Positions 35,406 to 46,599 of a stretch of DNA of 64,000 nt are shown piece by piece. The notes beneath the pieces were generated by a model. It was not told the DNA's origin. It did no database searches and worked only from the letters and a program-made list of their open reading frames with translations. How positions within the stretch are numbered: position 1 is the stretch's first letter; every line of letters begins with the position of its first letter. The position numbers and the translations under genes are program-made. The stretch comes from Areca catechu (Eukaryota; Streptophyta; Magnoliopsida; Arecales; Arecaceae), in NCBI GenBank assembly GCA_021397845.1, contig CM038052.1, positions 36,812,449 to 36,876,448 on the forward strand, given 5' to 3'.

Positions 35406-36883
35406 TGTTGCCCAGATATGGTGCCCAAGAGGGGGGATGAATTGGGTATTTTAAAAAATTAAAGCAATATATGTGCTATCAAGTTCAAAGGTGAAGAGTG
35501 ATAGTGCTCAAGTAATTGTGCAACGGAAGCAATGAAATAAAACAACAATTAAAGAGCAAGAGAAGATAAAAAGTAAAGCAATGCAAACACACAAGAAGTA
35601 TAGTGGTTCGGTGCATCTAGCACCTACATCCACTCCCCAAGCTCCACTTGGGAATTTCCACTATAATCTTTAGATCACAGCCGACTTGTTTTACCAGGCT
35701 CACAAGTCAAAACCTTACACACTTGTTTTGGCTTCGGGCTTACAAGCAACCCTAGTTGGTTTTATCAATTGGCTCACCAACAAACCTCACACACTTGTTT
35801 TGGCTTCAGGCTTACAAGCAACCCTAGTTGGTTTTATCAATTAGCTCACCAACAAACCTCACACTAGTTTCAAATTCCCTTGAAACTAGCCTAAGACAAA
35901 AAGAATATGAATACAATGAATAAAACAAGACAAACTCCTTTTGAACAAAAAGTAATTCGATGTAGCTCTTGATGGAGACTCTTCAAGCCTTTCTCTTGGA
36001 ATCTTTGGACCTCACTAAATGCCAAATACTTGAAAGTTGGATTTCTCAAAGATGGAAAGCTTTTGGCTAAGGAATCTCTTGGTTTTCTCACTCTTTTTGG
36101 CTTGGAATTGATTGAAGGCTTTGTACTTTCACTCTAAGCTTTTTCACTTTGTCTCCTTTTTTTTTTTTTGAAGTTTGGTGGAGGTTAAATACCTCATTCA
36201 AGCTGAAACAACTCCACAAGACCGTTAGAATCAAAAATATGGCCATTTATGGCCGTTAGAAATCAAATCAAAAGTTCAGAAAAACTAGCCGTTATGCCAT
36301 GAGTCGACCTCATGAGTCGACCTCTGGATCAAGTGTCGACCTCATGAGTCGACCTCCAGTTTATTTTAGGCAAAAATCCAGAAAACCATAGTTCTGCCCA
36401 GTTTGAATTCTCAGGCTATGAGTCGACCTCTGGTGTCGACCTCTGGACAGGTGTTGACCTCTGGTGGTCGACCTCTGGAGCGTGTCACTGAAATTTTGCC
36501 GTGCCGGCCTTGCTGAACTTTTCTTTTCTTCATGAGTCGACCTCTGGTGGTCGACCTTTGACAAGGTGTCGACCTCTGGTGGTCGACCTCTGATCTGAAA
36601 TTTTCTGAAACTCTAGAGAGGTGCGTGCCATGCTTGAGTTTCTCTAAGCCTTTGTTTCTTTTGTCAATTACTTCTTAACAGGAAGGTCCAATATGAGAAA
36701 TTTGATCTTGTTCAAGGTAGAAGAGCTCTTTTCCAAAATCAGGCAAGCTTGGTTTCATCATTGTACTCTTAGTACTCTTTTTGAATAACCTAAGTCCTGA
36801 AACTTTATCTTGAGATGAAACATTAGTCCAAACATATACTCAACCTTTTGTTAATCATTAAAACTAAGGAGCCAAAGCCAACA
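35406..36883 (-). repeat. 5' LTR of Sirevirus G
   Basis: 1,478 bp, same ends as the left copy. It has about a dozen GTCGACCTC-type motifs at 36300-36595, one more than the left LTR. Confidence 0.93.
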
Positions 36884-36888
36884 GCCCG

Positions 36889-39050
36889 GCTTTACCTCGG
36901 TAGAGGTGGACCCATCTTGGGGTGCCACCTGACGGGGGAGCGGGGCTGCCAGCTTCGACCGAGGTGGACCCATCTTGGGGTGCCACCCGGCGAAGGAGCA
37001 GGAGCACCCGGCTTGACCCCGGCAAAGGTGGACCCATCTTGGGGCGCCACCTGGTGAAGGAGCAAGAGCACCCGGCTTCGGCCGAGGTGGACCCCTCCTG
37101 GGTGGACACCTGCCGAAGTGGCAGAGGAAGGCTCGACTTCGGTCGAGGTGGACCCGTCTTGGGGTACCACCTGGCGAAGGAGTAGGAGCGCCAGGCTCGA
37201 CCTCGACAGAGGTGAACCCGTCTTGGGGTGTCACCTAGCGAGGGAGCAGGGCCTGCCAGCTTCGATCGAGGTGGACCCCTCCTGGGTGGACACCTGGCGA
37301 AGTGGCAGAGGAAGGCTCGACTTCGGCCGAGGTGGACCCGTCTTGGGATGCCACCTGGTGAAGGAGTAGGAGCGCCAGGCTCGACCTTGGTAGTGGTGGA
37401 CCCATCTTGGGGTGCCACCTGGCGAGGGAGCATGGGTTGCCAACTTCGGCCGAGGTGGACCCCTCCTGGGTGGACACCTGGCGAAGTAGCAGAGGAAGGC
37501 TCGACTTCGGTCGAGGTGGACCTATCTTGGGGTGCCACCTGGTGAAGGAGCAGGAGCGCCTGGCTCGATCCTGGCAAAGGTAGACCCATCTTGGGACGCC
37601 ACTTGGCGGGGGAGCAGGGGCTGCTAGCTTCGACCGAGGTGGACCCCTCCTGGGTGGACACCTGGGAAGGGGCAAAGGAAGGCTCGACTTCGACCGAGGT
37701 GGACCCGTTTTGGGGTGCCACCTGGCAAAGTAACAGGAGCGCCAGGCTCGACCTCGGCAGATGTGGACCCGTCTTGGGGTGTCACCTAGCGAGGGAGCAG
37801 GGGCTGCAAGCTTCGGCCGAGGTGGACCCCTCCTGGGTGGACACCTGGCGAAGTGGCAGAGGAAGGTTCGACTTCGACCGTGGTGGACCCGTCTTGGGGT
37901 GCCACCTGGTGAAGGAGCAGGAGCGCCAGGCTCGACCTCGGCAGAGGTGGACCCGTCTTGGGGTGCCACATGGCGAGGGAGCAGGGGCTGCCAACTTCGA
38001 CCGAGGTGGACCCCTCCTGGGTGGACACCTGGAGAAGTGGCAGAGGAAGGCTCGACTTCGACCGAGGTGGACCCGTCTTGGGGTCCACCTGGCGAAGGAG
38101 CAGGAGCGCCCGACTCGATCCCGGCAGAGGTGGACCCGTCTTGGGGCGCCACCTGGCGGGGGAGCAGGGGTTGCCAACTTCGACTGAGGTGGACCCCTCT
38201 TGGGTGGACACCTGGCGAAGGGGCAGAGGAAGGCTCGACTTCGGCCGAGGTGGACCCATCTTGGGGTGCTACCTGACGAAGGAGCAGGAGCGCCCGGCTT
38301 GACCCCGGTAGAGGTGGACCCATCTTGGGGCACCACCTGGCGAGGGAGTAGGGGCTGCCAGCTTCGGCCGAGGTGGACCCCTCCTGGGTGAACACTTGAC
38401 GAAGTGGCAGAGGAAGGCTCGACTTCGGCCGAGGTGGACCCGTCTTGGGGTGCCACATAGCGAAGGAGCAGGAGCGTCAGGCTCAACCTCGGCAGAGGTG
38501 GACCCGTCTTGTGGTGCCACCTGGCGAGGGAGCAGGGGCTGCCAGCTTCGGCCGAGGTGGACCCCTCCTGGGTCGACACCTGACGAAGTGGTAGAGGAAG
38601 GCTCGACTTCGACCGAGGTGGACCCGTCTTGGGGTGCCACCTGGTGAAGGAGCAGGAGCGCCAGGCTCGATCTCGATAGAGGTGGACCCGTCTTTTGTTG
38701 CCACCTGGCGAGAGAGTAGGGGCTGCCAGCTTCGGCCGAGGTGGACCCCTCCTGGGTGGATGCCTGGCGAAATGACGGAGGAAGGCTCGACTTCGACCGA
38801 AGTGGACCCGTCTTGGGGTGCCACCTGGCGAAGGTGCAGGAGTGCCAGGCTCGACCTCGGCAGAGGTGGACCCATCTTGGGGTGCCACCTGACGAAGTGG
38901 CGGAGGAAGGCTCGACTTCGGCCGAGGTGGACCCCTCCTGGGTGGACACCTGACGAAGTGGCGGAGGAAGGCTCGACTTCGGCCGAGGTGGATCCGTCTT
39001 GGGGTGCCACCTGGCGAAGGAGCAGGAGCGCCTCGTCCCGAGCAGGAAAT
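36889..39050. repeat. ~184-bp higher-order tandem array, right part
   Basis: Three related subunits (about 63, 64 and 55 bp) alternate. All share gaggtggaccc, then cttgggg or cctgggtgg and ccacctggcga; they differ in their last bases (gagcaggagcgcc, gagcaggggctgcc, agtggcagaggaa). The third subunit recurs at about 37089, 37271, 37455, 37639, 37821, 38007, 38189, 38373, 38557, 38741 and 38927, spacing 182-186 bp. It is GC-rich and stop-poor, so many long open frames appear on both strands; the period is not a multiple of three and nothing suggests translation. Confidence 0.93.
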
Positions 39051-40094
39051 TTTGAAAGAAAAATCCATGTGGCATCGGCGGCATCCAACTGGATCGACAC
39101 ACATTCCATGTCAGCGGTGTAGCCATATCACCATCGAATCCCAGTTCTATCATTCACTTCTTCTCCCTTTCATTTCTCTCTCCAAAATTTGCTTTCACCG
39201 AACAGTCCATCCCAGAAAATCGAGTCAATACAATCAGAACTCTCCTCTCTCCCGACTCTGTCTTCCTTCTTTCTCCTCTTCCTCTCTCCTCTCTTTCATC
39301 TTTCTCTTTCCTCTCTCTCTCCTCTTCCTCACCACTCTTTCTCTCTCCACTTTCTCCATTTATTTATTATCATCGTTATTATTATTATTATATATATATA
39401 TTTTTTTGGATTGTATTTTTACCGGGTCGGCCCACTCCAGATAACAGGCCCGACCCAGCACGGAAATCAGAGCCCGACCCACCTGTTAACAGAGTCACCC
39501 TTCTCTGTTAACAGGTCAGCAAAGCTTCCCCCAGAGAGAGAACGGAGGGACGGTAGCGATCCCCTCGATCAACCGCCCGGGGATGATCGCCGGAAGGGAA
39601 GGAAGGGACCGGCGATCCCTTCGACGGCTGTACAGCCACCTGCAGGAGAACCCAAACAAATCCTCCCCCTCCCGACCAAACGCCCTCCACAAACCCGTGC
39701 TCGAGAGGAAACGGGCTCCCGTTGGTTGTCCCTGATTATACCTATGCTCAAACGGAAATAGGGGTTAGGGCACTTACCGGCGAGGTCGGCTGCGCCGGAG
39801 GAAGACGACCTTCAAATTGGCCGGGGCACTCAAGGGATCGTCCGACGAGGTCGGCGTTGGCTTCGGCATCCATCAGAGGAGGAGAGGTCTGGATTAGGAT
39901 GAGGCATGCGAGGGACTCCCCGATTCCATGAAAAACCATTATCCCCCCGCGCCGACGACCGCCTTCTCCGACCCCTCCACCGAGATATCCGGTAATTCAT
40001 TGCCTGTTGAATTTGAATTGAAGTCGGCAACCTAATTGCCGACTTCAGTCCAAATCAAGCATGGGTCAAATAGTTGGATGGGCTGGGCCTCACA

Positions 40095-40127
40095 GGTTAG
40101 TCTAAAATTCTTGTCATAAACTGTAAT
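40095..40127. repeat. 33-bp direct repeat, right copy, at the edge of the C nest
   Basis: 30 of 33 bases match 19814-19846. It starts immediately after the LTR end ...ggcctcaca at 40094. Confidence 0.8.
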
Positions 40128-40355
40128 GCTGTCAAAAAGAGCTGAGCTGATTAAATGCTTAATCCTCTAGGTTAGGTTGGTACACAGGCTTCTTCTATGC
40201 AGAAGTTGATGTTTGGGTCCTATAAAACACGGTGGCAGGGCATTTCTTTCCGCCATCTATTACGACTCTTTTCTATTCATTAATGTTGCACGTCAAGCTT
40301 TTAAACTTACTGCCATTCCGCCCCACTAACATCAAAGGCAAATTTATTAGATAGA
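40128..40355. other. Unassigned flank of the C nest
   Basis: No gene or bounded repeat recognised. Confidence 0.5.
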
Positions 40356-41345
40356 CAGGGTACAAAGAGGTTGAATTGGATCAGATTATGAGTGATCCCG
40401 ACCCGATTCAATTTTTTGATCGGGTCAAACCTAATCTACTAAAAAATTAGGTCGGATCAGGTCGGATCCATTATCAAAATTTTTAATTCGATGGATCATT
40501 TAGATTGGATTGGATCCATAAATAACCCGGTTCTAATCTACAAAGTTTGGATCTAAATATGATTCTAATAAAATATAAGTAACTATATTTTAATTATTAC
40601 ATAGCTAACTATTATTAATCATAAAATAGATAATAAATAATATTATTTTTGTCGTTACGGTGATAACACAGTTGGTAGAGGCACAGCCCCGCCTCTCTCC
40701 GATCACTGGTTCGAGGCATGAACCGGTCACTGGTTCGAGGCATGAACTCGTGGGTGACTCCATTAAATTCCAGATTGCTGGAAGCACGTGGAGCCGGTCA
40801 CGGGTTCGAGGCATGAACCCGTGGGTGACTCCATTAAATTCCAGATTGCCTGCGGATGACTTGATTAAATTCTATATTTCTGGGAGCACGTGGGACGGGA
40901 CGAGGCGTCCACTACTCCCGCCTCGTAGTGGGGAGGGCACGTGTAAAACTTGCGACCCGAATCGAATAATCATCTGATGGGACCCGATGGCCGGGAATTT
41001 ATTCCCGTCCCCTTTGGTTAATCAAAAAATATATTATTTTAAAAATAAATTAAGATATAAAAATTATTATAACTCTATGTTTATGTTAAAAATGAGTTCC
41101 ATACAAATTTTAAATTATAATTTAAAGATCTAAATAGATATAATTATAACAGTATTAGTATATTTGAATCGGATCAGGTCGGATCCAAATTCAGTAATCC
41201 CAGACTCAACTCGAAAAATAAAATGGGTCTAATTTTAGGATTCAATCCAGATTTATGGATCCATAAAAATGAGTTAGATCAGATCTAAAAAGATCGGATC
41301 GGATCGGATCGAATTACGGGTCAATCCAACCTATTTGCAACCTTA
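40356..41345. mobile_element. Possible hAT-like non-autonomous DNA transposon
   Basis: Left end CAGGGTACAAAGAGGTTGAA and right end (reversed) TAAGGTTGCAAATAGGTTGG form imperfect inverted termini, followed inside by GGATC/GGTCGGATC-rich sequence on both sides. No transposase. The left CAGGG is hAT-like. I found no convincing 8-bp target duplication, so the class is uncertain. SINE 2 is inserted in it. Confidence 0.45.
40650..41030 (+). mobile_element. SINE 2, tRNA-derived, with repeated B box
   Basis: A-box-like ATAACACAGTTGGTAGAGG (40663-40681) and B-box GGTTCGAGGC at 40709, again at 40733 and about 40804, because a ~70-bp piece is tandemly duplicated (about 40724-40853). The 3' part (gtgggtgactccattaaatt and the end ttggttaatcaaaaa) matches SINE 1. 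Flanked by the 10-bp repeat atattatttt (40640-40649 and 41031-41040). Confidence 0.78.
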
Positions 41346-41751
41346 AACCTAGCCTTCCCTACATTAGTCCAGTAACAATCAGTAAGGTGCCAGAAGAGAC
41401 CATTGGAGAATAAATTCTTGGTTAGAATTGTTTTCCTGCATAGATTTTGGACCATTTGGTAAAATATCGTCACTTTATTCATTGGGATATGGAAAAATTT
41501 AACAAAAAATGAATTCTAAATAGCTACTCAATTAATTACATACTTTATTTTAATTTATACTTTTCAACCAACTGAAAAATTTTGATACTAAATATGGTTT
41601 CAACGAACATTTTTCTACCCTCTAAACCATGATTATTTTAGGAGGCAACAATAGTTTTTAATAACTGACCTGTTCAATTTTGATTGTGCACGGGTTTTTT
41701 TGCAGTGCATCATGAGTATCATCCATGCGATGGATCGCTGTGTGATGCAAG

Positions 41752-41789
41752 CACACCATACATGATCTTATACAATCATGTATGGTGTG
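41752..41789. repeat. Hairpin with perfect 15-bp stem
   Basis: cacaccatacatgat and its exact reverse complement around an 8-base loop, inside a weaker, longer inverted repeat (about 41713-41827). Confidence 0.85.
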
Positions 41790-42703
41790 ATACGTGATAC
41801 GCGAGATACATGGATCGCAAGTATCATAGATAACCCGCGCTTATTTTTATTGGACTGGTCTATGGCTGACTCAGCAGACTAGATCCTATGGTACTCGTTG
41901 GATCGCGTTGAAAGGGACAAAAGGACAGAGAAGGATGGTGGTCAAAAGTTCAGTTGATAGAGGGGGTCCACCGATAGGACGGTGAGGTTAGCTGGTCCAG
42001 CAGCCGTAGACAACGGATCACCCGAAGATTTCTTGAGACGTCGCCACGTAGGGCCAGTTCTCTCTTTTAAATGGAAACAGGGTCACATGATATTGTTATA
42101 TAATAAAATCCATAATCTATATCTATAAACTATGTTAAAGGAGAGTCCAGAAAATTTTCAGCACACCAGTGCAGCAGTAGGAAGGAATAGCAAAAAAAAA
42201 AGAAAAAAAAAAAGAAAAAAAAAAAAAAGAGTAGGAGATGGATCATGAAAAAGAAATTTCTGAAATTTTTTTTGAGATCAAAGAAACTGGCATCCTGGCA
42301 TTGAAAAATTTTTTATATTCGCTATGTGTTCATGAAATTAGAAATCAGCATAATAAAATAAAATAAAATAAAATAAAAATTAGGAAGAAAAATGTTTTGA
42401 ATCTTTTTTACAAATCAGAGAAACTGGCACGTTGGCATAAGGGGGAAAAACGACGAAGAAGTTGGCGGCACCAAAAGTCACGTCGCGCGATGCTACCGAA
42501 GAGCACTAGCTTTAAAAAAAAAAAAAATCCTTTCCACGGTTGGGGAAAACGAGCGGAGTGCGGACCCTTGTGTGGAGAACGTGTGGGCATGGCGTTTGTC
42601 ACGCTAGAATAAAAAATTTGGTCGTTTTCCGCGTTCGACGGGCTGCAGACTTGTTAATTAGACCTCAAGTCCCGATTCTATATGATTTGGTTTCGGATGA
42701 GAC

Positions 42704-42708
<5 letters not shown>

Positions 42709-42744
<36 letters not shown>
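42709..42744. repeat. (TA)n microsatellite
   Basis: About 18 TA units. Confidence 0.9.
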
Positions 42745-42748
<4 letters not shown>

Positions 42749-43366
42749 AACAGTGAACACGTAAAAATGTTTGAAAAAAAGTTCATTCTAATTTGTTACG
42801 TCATCATCATAATTAAATATTAAAATTTTTTTCTTGGTAGAGATTATATATTAGTTTGTCACCGTGGCAAATTAATGCTTTCCATCTTGTCATATCTCTT
42901 ATATTCAAATCACGATTACTGGATGATTACTGCATCCAGAATGCAAAAAAATTTTGCCCAAAAGGTGAATTTTTTTTAAAATAATATAAAAAATATTTAT
43001 AAAAATTAATTTTTAAAATTATATTTATCAAAATAGATGTTGCGTAGTGGTGAATTGACAACGTGGCAAAGTGAAGTCGTTTTTTGGAAAGACGAATTCA
43101 AGTTCATCATTCCAAAAATGATTTCTGGTGATACGTGGCACGTGGTTGAGAGAATTCGTCTTTTGAAAAGACAAACTTAGGCAGAAACCCCATAAGCCTC
43201 GTCTCCTATTTTTTTTTCCTGTTCTTCTTCAATTTTTTTTGTTCGTCCCTCGCCCGTCCCTCCCGTGGTCCCTATCTCTAGAAATTTTTTATCTTCGTCC
43301 TTGCCTATCTCTTGCTCGTGGTCCCCTCTCCGAAGTCTTCATTATTCCCGGTCCCACTTAGTGCTT

Positions 43367-44932
43367 TGTTGCCCAGTGATGATGCAACCCAAGAGGAGAG
43401 GTGAATTGGGTTTCTAAAAACTATTTTAACTATTTTAAGGGATATGAAATAAGTGTGTGCCAATTCAAATCAAGTGCTAGTGTTTTGTCAAAGTGTTTGT
43501 ATTTTGTCAAAGTGTTTGTGTGCTTCAAAATAATATGCAGCAAAAATTATAAAGTAAATATAAGAATAAAAGCAATCACACAAACACAACAAATTTATAG
43601 TGGTTCAGTGCACTCCAAGGCACCTACATCCACTTCCCAAGGTCTACTTGGGAATTCACTATAATCTCCACCGATTACAGTCGATTAGTTTTCCGAGCTC
43701 ACTAATCAAAACCCGACTTGTTTTCACAAGGCTTACAAGTCAAAACATCACTTGGTTTTCCGAGCTGACTAAGAACCTAATTGGTTTTAAGGCTTACTAA
43801 TAACCTCCCTTGGTTTTGCAGGCTAACCAAGAACCTAATTAGATTTCCAAGGCTAACCAATAATCTTCCTTGATTTTCTGGGCTAACCAAGAACCTAATT
43901 GGTTTTAAGACTCACCAACAACCTCCCTTGGTTTTCTGGGCTAACCAAGAACCTTTACAATAAAGTAAGAACGAAAGTAAAGAATACAATAAAGCATTCT
44001 AAAATAAAGCAAATATATCTTTGAAGCTCTTTAAATGTTGATGAAGATCTTATCTTCAAGTTATTGAAGTCTTTGATTGCAGCTTGATGATGTGAACTTG
44101 GATGTACTCTCTTATCTTTGGAAGCTTGAAGGCTTGAATCACTCAACTCTTGAATCCTTGAAGGATATTCAATAATCTCACCAAAGGATTGCCTCTTCAT
44201 TTGATTTGCGTTGATTATATAGCTCTCCAAACCTTAAATGATCGTTAGAGACTGTTTGAGAGGAAAAACTAGCCATTACAAATGTTTTGGGAAAGTTCTG
44301 CTCTTCAGAAAACTAGCCGTTGCAGAGCTGTCATCCGTTCAAGTATCGACACTTAGGGTCGACACTTGGAATAGTGAGTCAACGTTTGACCAAAAAAATA
44401 TCCTTTGAAGTCTTCTGTTCTGCACTGGTGAACCGACACTTCATCTAATGAGTCGACATTTTGAGTCAACACTTGTCATCCATGTGTCGATACTTTAGAC
44501 AAGTCTTCAACTTCAGCAAGTTCTATGACACAAAAATCTCAACTGATGAGGTGATCCATGTGTCGACACTTTGAGTTGACACATCACATCCATGTGTTGA
44601 CACTTCAGCGTGCCGGTCAAAATTTTCTCTATGTATCAGCCCAAGCCTTTTTGTGAGTTGACACTTCCAAGTGTCGATACTTCCAAGTGTCGACACTTGA
44701 CTTGACCAGTGTCGAAACTTGTCCAAATTTAATATTTGAGTCATTCAAGGTTTTCAATATATGTTCCAAGGTCCATAACTTGAAATTTCATGGCTTCTTC
44801 AACTGAATGACAATCTTTCAATCTTTCAACATTTAATAAGTACCTGAAACTGATAAACACTTTTAACATGCATTAGTACTCATATATACTTAAATATTTT
44901 ATCAATCATCAAAATCAAGGCCAGAGTCAACA
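43367..44932 (-). repeat. 3' LTR of Sirevirus D
   Basis: 1,566 bp, plus strand TGTTGCCCAGTGATGATG to GAGTCAACA. A cluster of gtcgacactt-type motifs lies at 44340-44720. Repeated cctaattggttttaaggct phrases at 43760-43950. Confidence 0.9.
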
Positions 44933-46560
44933 ATCTCCTCTTTTTTGATGATGACAAAAGCTTTAAGTATATGAACATGATAAGCTTAAAAAGATTAACA
45001 ATAAGATAAATATGTAAGCTTAAAATCAATGAGTATCAAGCTCCCCTTCAAAATATGATTTCAAAAATATTTTCAAAAATTATTCAAAATTTTTAAACAT
45101 TCTCTCCTTTGCTAATTCTTCCCTTTTCATACTTAACATTTTTCTCTCCCTTTTTGTCATTATGAAAAAGGATGAAAGGCAATACAAAATAGAAATGAAG
45201 GTGGAAAGAATAGCAAGTAGATCATCAAAATCAATATGATATCAAATAAATATGATACTAATTGAACATGATATCACAAAATGATAAGCACATGAAAGAA
45301 ATAATTTTAATGTATATTAGCTATAATATCATAACCAAGGTATGATTAAGACAACAGCTTATTCACTTCACTTGTTCATTGGATAAGGCCACAGTGGCAC
45401 CCCAACACGTTATAAGAGATCACATTGAATGGAAAGAGAGGGTCTTTAAACCCTACTTAGCTCCTATGACCGGACGGCCATGGTGACTAACCCAATGCGA
45501 AGCAGTTACTAGGACCTCTTCCCTTTTTTTAAAAAAGATTCTTAATGAAAATAAATCTTGATACCAATTAAATGTAACTCCCCTAAAAAAAATATATTTG
45601 AAAAACAATGAGGAGTATCAGAACAATATAAGTATGATATCAAGAAAACATTGAAAGCATCATACATGTATATAATGACAACAAATCTTTGGATGCTCCC
45701 CCTAAATATTATTTTTTCTTAAAAATATGCATTCATTTGAGGAATATAACATAAAAGCACAAGCATCAAGATTTGAGTTTTTAAGATATATATGATTTTT
45801 AAAATACAAGGGATTGATCATTTAAAAATTTTTAGCATGATTTCAAATTCATTTGAAATGATTTGATATCTATACAAATGCTAGAAGTAATATGATACAA
45901 AGTCTAGCTACTGGATTAAGGATTTATCTATGTGCATACCTTCTTCTTAAATGTAATCATTAACTGCCAGTTCTATACTTGTTCCAAATCATTTCTAGTC
46001 TAAGCATGGATACAAAATAGAATACATTTCATGAAAATCATATGATTTGAAATAATTTTGATTACCCATATAAATGTTAGAAGTAATATGTATCAAGTTT
46101 AGCTACTGGAGTAAGGATTTATTAATATACATACATTTTTCTTAAATATAATCATTAACTACCAGTTCTAGTATTGATCCAGATCATTTCTAACTTAAGC
46201 ATAGATGTCAAAATGAAAGCACATAAATCATAACATTTCACTTGAAATTGTTTAAAACTATATTAATCAAAATCAAGTGAAAGTCTAATAATCATAATTT
46301 TAATCATGAGAGCATGACATCCATTAATATCAAAATATTCATGATCATAATAAATGACTATTAGTCTAAACTTGATTCTAATTAAACATTTAAAATAATT
46401 TTCAAAGTAATTGATGCAATATTTATAATAAATATTTAACTACATTTTCAATTATGAAAGGAAATGTTCATAATTTACCAATATATATAATCCTTCCTTT
46501 ACCATTTAGTCCAAAATATAGTAGGTCCACTTCTTTAAATTATCTTGTACAACTATTTTT
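44933..46560 (-). other. 3' non-coding region of Sirevirus D
   Basis: AT-rich; polypurine tracts on the minus strand next to the LTR (AAAAAAGAGGAGATT) and at about 45690 (TTTAGGGGGAGC). No coding sequence visible. Confidence 0.6.
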
Positions 46561-46599
46561 TTTTTTAAAAAAAATTCTTTCTTCTTGTTGGACTGCAAG

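Larger units (their letters stand above)
25775..36883 (-). mobile_element. Element G: nearly complete Sirevirus (Ty1/copia) with env-like gene
   Basis: 11,109 bp flanked by the exact 5-bp duplication GCCCG (25770-25774 and 36884-36888). Minus-strand order: 5' LTR, primer site, gag, protease-integrase-RT-RNase H, env-like gene, several polypurine tracts, 3' LTR. An env-like gene downstream of pol and multiple polypurine tracts are described traits of Sireviruses. LTRs differ by a small percentage plus a 14-bp length difference, so the insertion is not very recent but not ancient. Pol has one single-base loss and the env-like gene two stops. Confidence 0.94.
23572..39130 (-). mobile_element. 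Element F: Tat/Retand-like Ty3/gypsy fragment (5' LTR plus gag)
   Basis: From the right: LTR starting TGATATGGCTACACCGCTGA on the minus strand at 39130 (E starts TGATATGGCGAGATCGCTGA at 53454), ending CGGCAACA at 24695. Then TATTGGCGCGCCAGG and a gag relic down to about 23572, where homology to E gag stops abruptly. Protease, pol and the 3' LTR are absent. The LTR contains a large tandem array into which Sirevirus G inserted. Confidence 0.82.
24695..39130 (-). repeat. 5' LTR of element F, split by Sirevirus G
   Basis: About 3.3 kb without the 11.1 kb insertion, of which about 2.5 kb is the tandem array. Minus strand start TGATATGGC, end CGGCAACA. A TATAAAAGGG box lies at about 25071-25081. 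Confidence 0.78.
19831..40094 (-). mobile_element. Element C: chromovirus-type Ty3/gypsy, gutted and filled by nested insertions
   Basis: Two copies of a GC-rich LTR segment (22485-23412 and 39131-40094) end in ggcctcaca. Next to the left copy, on the minus strand, lies a polypurine tract (GGAGGGGAGAA) preceded by the AAATTTCGAGGATGAAATTT stretch typical of the 3' end of Del/Tekay-type chromovirus pol (23413-23450). So C is in minus orientation, left block the 3' LTR, right block the 5' LTR. Its gag, pol and primer site are gone; F sits inside the right LTR and a solo LTR inside the left one. Family naming rests on the 3' end and LTR style only. Confidence 0.75.
41346..43361. other. AT-rich intergenic DNA
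   Basis: Contains a strong hairpin (41752-41789), an A-rich tract (42189-42230), a (TA)n run (42709-42744) and an inverted repeat around gacgaattc/gaattcgtc (43088-43166). No gene could be supported. Confidence 0.5.

Noticed and set aside
36889..39050. Regularly spaced repeats resembling a CRISPR array
   Set aside because: Adjacent ~60-bp subunits with no unique spacers, in plant LTR DNA; it is a tandem array.
36851..39153. Long open frames (up to about 440 codons) on both strands over the GC-rich array
   Set aside because: They follow from a stop-poor tandem repeat; all strands and frames are open, the period is not a multiple of three, and there are no domains.
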